Source of the DNA: Nitrospira sp. UBA2083
GTDB taxonomy: Bacteria > Nitrospirota > Nitrospiria > Nitrospirales > Nitrospiraceae
DNA length: 16,340 bases
Direction: 5' to 3'
NCBI GenBank assembly: GCA_002331625.1
Contig: DCZN01000127.1
Coordinates: 77,955 to 94,294 of the forward strand
A program made the position numbers and the translations under genes. The notes below the pieces were generated by a model, which searched no databases, was not told where the DNA came from, and saw only the letters and a list, made by a program, of their open reading frames with translations. Each line of letters begins with the position of its first letter. Position 1 is the first letter of the stretch. Shown in pieces: positions 5,486 to 12,170 of the stretch.

Positions 5486-5701
5486 TGGGACTGCCATCTC
5501 ACCTTGAGACAATACGCCCGATACACCACCACCCGATAATGATGCTCAGGAACCAGAGAACGCTCCACTGACGCTAATCACCACAGTTGAGTGACTGTCT
5601 CTGCTGCAAAACGCCGCATCGACCCCTTCCATAAAAGAAGAGTTTATCCCACTAACGCTTTGGTAATTGGCCGATTCTTCTCCCATCTTTTCCTGCTCTA
5701 T

Positions 5702-5717
5702 AGGCACATCCAATGCA
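5702..5717 (+). promoter_or_regulatory. Candidate sigma-54 (-24/-12) promoter of the stress-protein operon
   Basis: AGGCAC-ATCCA-ATGCA matches the sigma-54 consensus TGGCAC-N5-TTGCA with GG and GC twelve bases apart and only two mismatches at flexible positions. Transcription would start near 5728, giving a leader of about 49 bases to the ATG at 5777. No activator (enhancer) site was recognised, and a sigma-70 promoter was not evident. A single motif match of this kind can arise by chance. Confidence 0.35.
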
Positions 5718-5776
5718 GTTCTGATACCTGACACGATTTCTGCGAAGCACCTAGTCCGTACGGAAGGAGACCAGCC

Positions 5777-6682
5777 ATGCGGATTCTCTGCGCGGTCGAT
5801 GGATCAGAACACTCACGGTGGGGGGTGCAAGCACTCGAGGCACTCGCCGGTCGAGAACCTGAGCATGTGGTGCTCTTACATATCGTTGATAAGCCAGCCA
5901 TCGAGAGCGCCAAGAACAAGAACCCCGTCGCCGTGAAGCGTGCTCTCGCCGCCATGGAGAAGGCCGGTGTTATCGTGCTGCGCGATGCAGCACGATCGGC
6001 CCGACTCGCCCTCAGACAAGCCTCCACAGGATCTCGCACACAATTCCAGACTCTCCTCGCGCATGGTCCGATCGCCCACACCATCGCCAAAACAGCCGGA
6101 CGGCTGAAGGCCGACCTTATCCTCATGGGGTCACGAGGCCTGAGCGACATTCAAGGATTCTTGCTGGGGAGTGTCTCCCGACAGATCGCCTCAATGGCTC
6201 CTTGTTCCCTGTTGGTCGTGAAACAACCTGTGACGACACTCCATCATGTCGCTATCGCAGTCGATAACTCGAAGCATTCACGTGCGGCCGCTAGATTTCT
6301 TCGATCTCGCATTCTTCCGGAATCGGCCACGGTCACGGTTCTGACTTCGGTGGAAAGTCCCGTCACAGACTTCGCCGCACGGTACCTCTCCGAATCACAA
6401 CTGACTGAGTTGAAGCGACCGGCCATGGAACAAGCTACGACCTTGGTGAATACCGTGCGGGAGGAGTTCATCAAAGATGGGTTTCTCGTCGTGACGCAGG
6501 TCCAGATGGATCACGTGATCGACACCATCGTGAAATATGTCGAGACCAACCAGGATCAGTTGCTGGTGATCGGCTCGCGTGATTTGACGAAGAGTGAGCG
6601 GCTCTATCTCGGCAGCGTGTCCGAAAGCCTGCTGCGACATGCTCCCTGTTCAGTACTGATCGTGCGAGGCGTACGTGCCTGA
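5777..6682 (+). CDS. Universal stress protein with two UspA domains
   Basis: The 301-residue cytosolic protein is a fusion of two UspA folds. Domain 1 (about 1-150) begins with RILCAVDGSEHS and carries the ATP-binding pattern G-2x-G-9x-GS complete at 118-132 (GSRGLSDIQGFLLGS). Domain 2 (about 156-298) begins HVAIAVDNSKHS and ends with GSRDLTKSERLYLGS (266-280), in which the second glycine is Asp269, so the second nucleotide site may be altered. Double-domain UspA proteins usually form an internal pseudo-dimer and adjust membrane or metabolic proteins under stress. The start has a strong GGAAGGAGA site seven bases upstream. The 3' end overlaps the P-type ATPase gene by eight bases, so both proteins are probably made together and the USP may regulate the pump. 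Confidence 0.93.
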   Translation: MRILCAVDGSEHSRWGVQALEALAGREPEHVVLLHIVDKPAIESAKNKNPVAVKRALAAMEKAGVIVLRDAARSARLALRQASTGSRTQFQTLLAHGPIAHTIAKTAGRLKADLILMGSRGLSDIQGFLLGSVSRQIASMAPCSLLVVKQPVTTLHHVAIAVDNSKHSRAAARFLRSRILPESATVTVLTSVESPVTDFAARYLSESQLTELKRPAMEQATTLVNTVREEFIKDGFLVVTQVQMDHVIDTIVKYVETNQDQLLVIGSRDLTKSERLYLGSVSESLLRHAPCSVLIVRGVRA

Positions 6683-9467
6683 CTTCGCCTACCACGACAT
6701 TCAGCGGCTCTCGATTGAGGATGTCCTGAAGAGACTTGAGGTCAGTCACAGCGGCCTCTCATACCCTGAGGCGCAACGCCGGCTGGCTCACTATGGAAGA
6801 AACATTCTGAGCGAACCGGATCAATTCTCTTTTCTCCGTGGGCTCCTCCGCCACTTTACCCACTTCCTGGCCATTCTATTGTGGATCGCCGCTGCGCTCG
6901 CCTTTTTGGCGGACTTCTTACGACCCGGTGAGGGGATGGCGACGCTGGGCTGGGCGATTCTCGGGGTCATTGTGATGAATGCTGGCTTTGCATTCTTCCA
7001 GGAATACAAGGCAGAACGAGCGGTCCAGGCCCTCCACCGCCTGTTACCGGACAAGGCTTGGGTCAGGCGAGATGGGCAATCGGTCGAGGTCGTGCGGAGC
7101 GAGATCGTGCCCGGTGATGTGCTCATCCTGGAAGAAGGAGAACGCGTGCCTGCCGACGCACGGCTCATCGAGGCAACCGGGATGCGAGTGGACAACGCGG
7201 CATTGACCGGGGAATCGAAACCGAAGCGACGGACGGCCGAAGCCACAGAAGACGGATACTGGCTCGACCTGCCGAACCTCGTCTTCGCTGGAACCACGAT
7301 CCTCTCGGGGCATGGACAGGCAGTCGTGTTTGCCACGGGGATGCGTACGGAATTCGGCAAGATCGCCGACCTGACGACAACCGTCGAGACCAGCCTCAGT
7401 CCGCTTCAGAAGGAGATCATCAAGGTCACCCGGATCGTCGCCGCCATTTCGCTGGCGATGGGCGTCACCTTTTTTGTGATCGGCCTCTGGACAGGACTTG
7501 GCTTCTGGGTCAGCGCCATCTTTGGAATTGGGATCATTGTGGCGAACGTTCCCGAGGGACTCCTGCCGACCGTCACCCTCGCCCTCGCCATGAGCAGTCA
7601 ACGCATGGCGAAACGCAACGCGTTGGTCAAGCACTTACCGTCCGTAGAGACCCTCGGCTGCACCACCGTGATTTGCACGGATAAGACCGGAACGTTGACG
7701 GAAAACCGCATGAAGGTGGACCGGTTCTACACCGATGGACTCATCATTGAATCCCGAGAGGGTTGTTTCTTCGCCCGCGGACGGTTGGTCAGCACTGCGG
7801 ACGCCGAGCAGTGGAGACCATTTTTTGATGTGCTTCTCCACTGCCACAACGCCAGGCGAGTCCGTCAGCCTAATGGACACATTGTCGTCACCGGCGATCC
7901 CACGGAAGTCGCCCTTGTGGAATTTGCCGTCTCACACGGGCTGGCCCACCGGCCACCTTTACGACGGATGGGTGAACTGGCCTTCGACGCAGACCGAAAG
8001 CGGATGAGCACGCTGCATTGGGCGGAAGGACGGCTTGTGGCGTTCACCAAGGGTGCTCCGGAATCGGTGCTGGCGCACTGCACGTACCTCCAAGTCCATG
8101 ACGGCACGACACCGATGACCTCCGACGACCGTGCACGCATCCTGAATCAGAGCCGCCTCTTCGCCGAACAGGCCTATCGGGTGCTCGCCGTGGCCATGAG
8201 GGAGGTCGCCCATCAACCCGAGCACATCGAGGTGGAGACGATTGAAACCGACCTGACGTTTCTCGGTCTGGTCGCCATGATGGATTCTCCACATCGAGAG
8301 GTCCCGGACGCGATCGCGAAGTGCCGACAAGCCGGCGTGCGAGCCATCATGATCACCGGCGACCATCCGCTCACGGCGCTGGCCATTGCGCGAAAGATCG
8401 GACTCGTGCCGGAGCAGGGCACCGGGCAATCGGCGGGATTCGTGCCGGTCATCGAAGGACCACAACTCGACACGATGAGTGATGACACGCTCCAACGGCT
8501 GTTGACACCGTCCCACCCCAACGAACCCGACCCGGTCTTTGCTCGGATGGCCCCTCGTCACAAGATGCGGATCGTGTCCACGCTCAAAGCCATGGGGCAA
8601 GTGGTCGCCGTCACAGGTGACGGAGTGAACGACGCGCCCGCGCTCAAGAAGGCCGACATCGGTGTGGCGATGGGGAGAGCCGGAACTGACGTCGCCAAGG
8701 AAATTGCGGATATTATTCTGCTCGACGACAACTTCGCAACAATCGTGAACGCGATCGAAGAAGGGCGGACCGTCTACGAGAACATTCGGAAATTTTCTTC
8801 TTATATTCTTGCCAGCAACGTTCCGGAAATTGTTCCGTTCCTCGGCTATGGATTCCTGGGGATGCCGTTGGCCCTCACGATTCCACAGGTCTTGGCAGTC
8901 GATCTTGGGACCGACATGATCCCGGCTCTTGCCCTCGGCACTGAACGGCCTCTTGCCGACGTCATGGATGTTCCACCAAGGCCGAAGAGCGAGCGGCTCC
9001 TCAATCTCCCGATCTTGTTGCGGGCCTATCTCTTCCTTGGTGCCATCGAAGCGGCCGTGGCCATGGGAGGATTCTTCCTCTATCTCTACAGTCAGGGCTG
9101 GACGTGGGGATCATCCCTGGATTGGTCCTCTCCATTATATAAACAGGCAACCACGGTCACGTTCGCCGGTATCGTCCTGGCACAGGTCGCCAACGTCTTT
9201 GCTTGTCGGTCCGACCATCTCTCGGTGACCCGACTTGGATGGTTCGCCAACCCGCTGATCTTTGGCGGCATCTTTATTGAGCTCACCATCCTTCTGCTCA
9301 TCAGCTATACACCGATCGGAAACGAGATCTTCGGAACCAGCCCCTTACCTCTCTGGATCTTCGGACCACTCGTACTCGGCGCCTTGGCACTCTTGCTCAT
9401 GGAGGAGGGCCGAAAGCTCGTCGCGAACCGGCGACATGGTAGAGTAAAAGCGGAATCAGCCAGGTAG
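6675..9467 (+). CDS. P-type cation-transporting ATPase, type II (Na+/K+-ATPase-like, IIC)
   Basis: The 930-residue membrane pump has all P-type ATPase domains: N-terminal cation_ATPase_N (about 8-55), M1-M2 (about 55-110), actuator with TGES (178-181), M3-M4 with PEGLL (293-297), the phosphorylated Asp336 in DKTGTLT, the nucleotide domain, hinge TGDGVNDAP (647-655), and six C-terminal helices. Cation ligands shared with animal Na+/K+-ATPase are present: Glu294 (M4), Asn715 and Glu718 in SNVPEIVPF (M5), Asp743 and Asp747 in DLGTDM (M6). PEGLL and LGTDMIPALALG favour subtype IIC (Na+/K+, H+/K+) over calcium pumps. Bacterial IIC pumps lack a beta subunit, and the ion here is unproven. The start is GTG at 6675, overlapping the USP by eight bases with a weak GAGG site. 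Full length; no break seen. Confidence 0.95.
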   Translation: MPDFAYHDIQRLSIEDVLKRLEVSHSGLSYPEAQRRLAHYGRNILSEPDQFSFLRGLLRHFTHFLAILLWIAAALAFLADFLRPGEGMATLGWAILGVIVMNAGFAFFQEYKAERAVQALHRLLPDKAWVRRDGQSVEVVRSEIVPGDVLILEEGERVPADARLIEATGMRVDNAALTGESKPKRRTAEATEDGYWLDLPNLVFAGTTILSGHGQAVVFATGMRTEFGKIADLTTTVETSLSPLQKEIIKVTRIVAAISLAMGVTFFVIGLWTGLGFWVSAIFGIGIIVANVPEGLLPTVTLALAMSSQRMAKRNALVKHLPSVETLGCTTVICTDKTGTLTENRMKVDRFYTDGLIIESREGCFFARGRLVSTADAEQWRPFFDVLLHCHNARRVRQPNGHIVVTGDPTEVALVEFAVSHGLAHRPPLRRMGELAFDADRKRMSTLHWAEGRLVAFTKGAPESVLAHCTYLQVHDGTTPMTSDDRARILNQSRLFAEQAYRVLAVAMREVAHQPEHIEVETIETDLTFLGLVAMMDSPHREVPDAIAKCRQAGVRAIMITGDHPLTALAIARKIGLVPEQGTGQSAGFVPVIEGPQLDTMSDDTLQRLLTPSHPNEPDPVFARMAPRHKMRIVSTLKAMGQVVAVTGDGVNDAPALKKADIGVAMGRAGTDVAKEIADIILLDDNFATIVNAIEEGRTVYENIRKFSSYILASNVPEIVPFLGYGFLGMPLALTIPQVLAVDLGTDMIPALALGTERPLADVMDVPPRPKSERLLNLPILLRAYLFLGAIEAAVAMGGFFLYLYSQGWTWGSSLDWSSPLYKQATTVTFAGIVLAQVANVFACRSDHLSVTRLGWFANPLIFGGIFIELTILLLISYTPIGNEIFGTSPLPLWIFGPLVLGALALLLMEEGRKLVANRRHGRVKAESAR

Positions 9468-9477
9468 CAAGCCCATC

Positions 9478-10809
9478 ATGACCATTGATCCGCAGAAACC
9501 AGCTCGCCATGTTCCGATATCCGAAGTCGTTCCGCACCACTCCGGCACTGCCCCGACACAGCAACGTTCCGATTCGTTGACTGAACAGAGACTACCCGCC
9601 ACGAGTATCCCGCTCCTTACGCAGTCAAGACGATCTCGTCTACCCTGGTTGATCGCCATCACACTAGGCATGCTGATCGGCGGAGGAGGATTCTGGTACT
9701 GGTGGAACTCGGCATCTCCCTCGGTCCAGTACAAAACAGTCCTTGTCGATCGAGGGCCGATCACTGCGGTCGTGACCGCAACCGGCACGATCAATCCCGT
9801 AGTCTCCGTGCAGGTCGGCAGTCAGGTTTCCGGCAAGGTTGCGCAGCTCTTCGCTGATTTTAATTCCAAGGTGGCAAAAGGACAGGTCCTGGCACAGATC
9901 GATCAGAAACCGTTCAAGGCCCGCCTGAGCCAAGCACGCGCCGCCGTGAAAAGCGCCAAGGGGAACCTTGGGAAAGCCAAGGTGATGGCGACACAACGCA
10001 AGCGGGAATTCGATCGCATGGCGCCTCTGCGACTACAATCGTTCGTATCACAAGCGGACGTGGATCTCGCCGAAACGAACTATCGAGATGCAGCCGCCAA
10101 CGTCGAGGTGTTGCACGCACAACTCGATCAGGCCCAGGCGCTGCTAGCATCAGCAGAATTGGATCTCGGCTACACGACGATCTACTCGCCGGTGGACGGC
10201 ATCGTGGTGTCCCGAAACGTGGATGTCGGCCAAACCTTGGCCGCAACCTTCCAGACACCGATTCTCTTCGTGATCGCCCAAGACCTCACCCAGATGCAGG
10301 TCAATGCCAACGTCAGTGAATCCGACATCGGCGGTGTGAAAGAAGGGACGGGAGCCACGTTTCGCGTCGATGCCTATCCCAAACAATTCTTTGATGGCGT
10401 CGTCACCCAGGTGCGCAACGCTCCGATCAACATTCAGAACGTGGTGACCTATGATGTGGTCATCACCGTCAGCAATCCTGAGTTGAAACTGAAACCAGGC
10501 ATGACGGCACACGTCACGATCGTAACCGCGCAGAAAGAGAATCCCCTCCGTGTCTCGAACAACGCGCTGCGATTCAGAATGCCCAACATGCCCATCGACA
10601 AAAAATCCACGCGCGTCTGGCTGCTGGATTCGAGTCACCAACCGCGCCAAGTGGATGTCTCGACCGGCATCGCCGACTCTCTCTCAACAGAAATCGTGAG
10701 CGGCGAGTTGAATCAAGGCGATCCTGTCATCGTCGGCATCGAGACCGAAGAAGAACGGGCCCAAAAGAAATTACCGCCCGGCTTCGAACCGAGTCGAGGA
10801 TTGAGATGA
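9478..10809 (+). CDS. HlyD/MacA-family periplasmic adaptor (efflux membrane-fusion protein)
   Basis: The 443-residue adaptor has a cytosolic N-terminus of about 55 residues, one membrane helix (55-76, LPWLIAITLGMLIGGGG), a barrel-sandwich half (about 107-145), a coiled-coil hairpin (about 148-228, Ala/Gln rich), the second half of the barrel sandwich (230-268, TTIYSPVDGIVVSRNVDVGQ), a beta-barrel domain (272-350, ending LKPGMTAHVTI) and a membrane-proximal domain. The AAVKSA...QALLASAELDLGYT pattern fits the MacA branch, which links an inner-membrane ABC transporter to an outer-membrane TolC-type channel. Start ATG follows the ATPase stop by ten bases with a poor SD, suggesting coupling. A permease follows, but no ABC ATPase gene is present, which is unusual. 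Exported substrate unknown; macrolides, peptides and lipids are all possible. Confidence 0.92.
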   Translation: MTIDPQKPARHVPISEVVPHHSGTAPTQQRSDSLTEQRLPATSIPLLTQSRRSRLPWLIAITLGMLIGGGGFWYWWNSASPSVQYKTVLVDRGPITAVVTATGTINPVVSVQVGSQVSGKVAQLFADFNSKVAKGQVLAQIDQKPFKARLSQARAAVKSAKGNLGKAKVMATQRKREFDRMAPLRLQSFVSQADVDLAETNYRDAAANVEVLHAQLDQAQALLASAELDLGYTTIYSPVDGIVVSRNVDVGQTLAATFQTPILFVIAQDLTQMQVNANVSESDIGGVKEGTGATFRVDAYPKQFFDGVVTQVRNAPINIQNVVTYDVVITVSNPELKLKPGMTAHVTIVTAQKENPLRVSNNALRFRMPNMPIDKKSTRVWLLDSSHQPRQVDVSTGIADSLSTEIVSGELNQGDPVIVGIETEEERAQKKLPPGFEPSRGLR

Positions 10810-10816
10810 AGGAGGG
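10809..10816 (+). other. Orphan Shine-Dalgarno without start codon
   Basis: AAGGAGGG overlaps the adaptor stop and is as strong a ribosome site as any in the window, but no ATG, GTG or TTG follows at a working distance. The next base run is CAAACCGCAATCC. It lies where a coupled ABC ATP-binding-subunit gene would begin in a MacA-ATPase-permease operon, so it may be a relic of a deleted gene (inference), or chance. Confidence 0.35.
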
Positions 10817-10847
10817 CAAACCGCAATCCTCTTCCAGCATTCAGTAA

Positions 10848-10876
10848 TCAGCTTCGGACCGGATTCCGAGTGCTGA
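10848..10876 (+). other. Intercistronic hairpin before the permease gene
   Basis: TCAGCTTCGGA (10848-10858) pairs with TCCGAGTGCTGA (10865-10876) around the loop CCGGAT, with one G-U pair and one bulged base. It lies between adaptor and permease. Such a stem can protect or process mRNA, lower permease expression, or be a member of a dispersed repeat family. It is not followed by T-residues, so it is not an evident terminator. Confidence 0.5.
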
Positions 10877-10908
10877 CGGCTCATAGCGGACAGTTCACGG
10901 CTACTCGC

Positions 10909-12141
10909 ATGTCCTTTTTTTGGCTCACACTTCTATCCGCCTTTCGCATCCTGAGGCGCAATCCCTTACGAGCGGGTCTCACGATGCTCGGCATTATCAT
11001 TGGGATCGGCGCGGTCGTGGCCATGATCAGTCTTGGCCAAGGCGCTACCGCCTCCGTGCAGGCTGAAATCTCAAGCCTGGGCACTAATGTGCTGATTGTG
11101 ATCCCAGGAGCCACTACCGTCGGTGGCGTTCGAGGCGGGCTCGGATCTATCTCGACCCTGACGGTGGACGATGCAGAGGACATTGAAAAAAAGGTCGCTG
11201 GTGTCACAACAACAATGTATGGGTCGCGATCGATCCTCCAAGTCATCAGAGAGAATAAGAACTGGAGTACGGTTGTCTTCGGAACCACTCCGGTCTTTCC
11301 CGATGTTCGGAACTGGCCGATCGCCCAAGGGGATTTCTTCACCCAGTCAGACTTGGATTCAGCGGCCAAGGTCGCGGTCTTAGGAAAAACCGTCGTCCAG
11401 AATCTGTTTGAACCGGGGGAAGAAGTCGTGGGGAGTGAGATCCGCATCAGAAACGTCCTATTTCGGGTCATCGGCGTCTTGGCATCGAAAGGCCAATCGA
11501 TTACCGGACAGGACCAAGATGACTTCGTCGTGCTCCCCTTTTCAACCGCCGAACGCAAAGTGCTGGGAACGAAATTCTTAGGAACCGTTGGGATTATTCT
11601 GGTCGCGACTGCAACCCGTCACGAAATCCCCGCAGCTGCGGACGACATCAAGGAACTGTTGCGGACCAGACATCGGTTGCACCCCTCCGAAGAAGACGAC
11701 TTCACGATCCGTACCATGGAAGACATCGCAAAGACCATTGCCGGCACCAGCCGAACCATGATGCTCATGCTGATGAGTATTGCGTCCATCTCGTTGATCG
11801 TCGGTGGTATCGGCATCATGAACATTCTGCTCGTGTCCGTGACGGAACGAACGAGAGAAATCGGATTGCGGATGGCGGTGGGGGCAAAGCGCGCGCACAT
11901 CCTGCTCCAGTTTCTCATTGAAGCCATCATCATGACGGCGATCGGTGGGCTGCTCGGCGTCGCAACGGGAGTTGGTATCGCCCACCTGCTTACCACGACG
12001 ATCGGGTGGCCGGCCATCATCAACACCGAAGCTGTGGTCGGCGCGTTCCTGTTCTCTCTCATCGTCGGGCTGTTCTTCGGCCTCTATCCGGCCAACAAAG
12101 CCTCGAAGATGAACCCCATCGACGCGCTGAGATATGAGTGA
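10909..12141 (+). CDS. MacB/FtsX-type ABC transporter permease
   Basis: The 410-residue protein has the MacB_PCD/FtsX layout. There is one N-terminal helix after FRILRRNPLRAGLTMLGIII (about 11-45), a large periplasmic domain (about 45-275), and three C-terminal helices. The last part carries the typical GIMNILLVSVTERTREIGLR and ends in LYPANKASKMNPIDALRYE. The protein is a mechanotransmission permease that powers TolC-coupled export without moving substrate through the membrane. It contains no Walker A/B, so it needs a separate ATPase such as a LolD/MacB-N type protein. None is encoded beside it. A GTG at 10870 in the same frame would add 13 residues but falls inside the intercistronic hairpin; ATG 10909 starts at the conserved part. 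SD is weak. Confidence 0.9.
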   Translation: MSFFWLTLLSAFRILRRNPLRAGLTMLGIIIGIGAVVAMISLGQGATASVQAEISSLGTNVLIVIPGATTVGGVRGGLGSISTLTVDDAEDIEKKVAGVTTTMYGSRSILQVIRENKNWSTVVFGTTPVFPDVRNWPIAQGDFFTQSDLDSAAKVAVLGKTVVQNLFEPGEEVVGSEIRIRNVLFRVIGVLASKGQSITGQDQDDFVVLPFSTAERKVLGTKFLGTVGIILVATATRHEIPAAADDIKELLRTRHRLHPSEEDDFTIRTMEDIAKTIAGTSRTMMLMLMSIASISLIVGGIGIMNILLVSVTERTREIGLRMAVGAKRAHILLQFLIEAIIMTAIGGLLGVATGVGIAHLLTTTIGWPAIINTEAVVGAFLFSLIVGLFFGLYPANKASKMNPIDALRYE

Positions 12142-12146
12142 GGCGA

Positions 12147-12162
12147 TGCCGAACTATCGGTA
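12147..12162. terminator. Small hairpin between convergent genes
   Basis: TGCCGA-ACTA-TCGGTA gives a six-pair stem (one G-U) with a four-base loop in the 29-base gap between the permease and the debranching-enzyme gene, whose 3' ends face each other. No T-run is present, so its role as a bidirectional terminator is weakly supported. Confidence 0.25.
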
Positions 12163-12170
12163 TGGCAGGG

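Noticed and set aside
5455..5568. Extension of the exported protein to the first ATG at 5568
   Set aside because: It would bury the signal peptide 38 residues inside the protein and ignore the AAGGAG before ATG 5454.
6821..7634. Several long minus-strand frames inside the P-type ATPase gene
   Set aside because: They are opposite-strand shadows of a high-GC coding gene; the translations are Arg/Ser/Pro rich with no domain.
10870..10908. GTG start for the permease
   Set aside because: The codon lies within the 3' arm of the intercistronic hairpin and the added residues are not part of the FtsX/MacB N-terminus.
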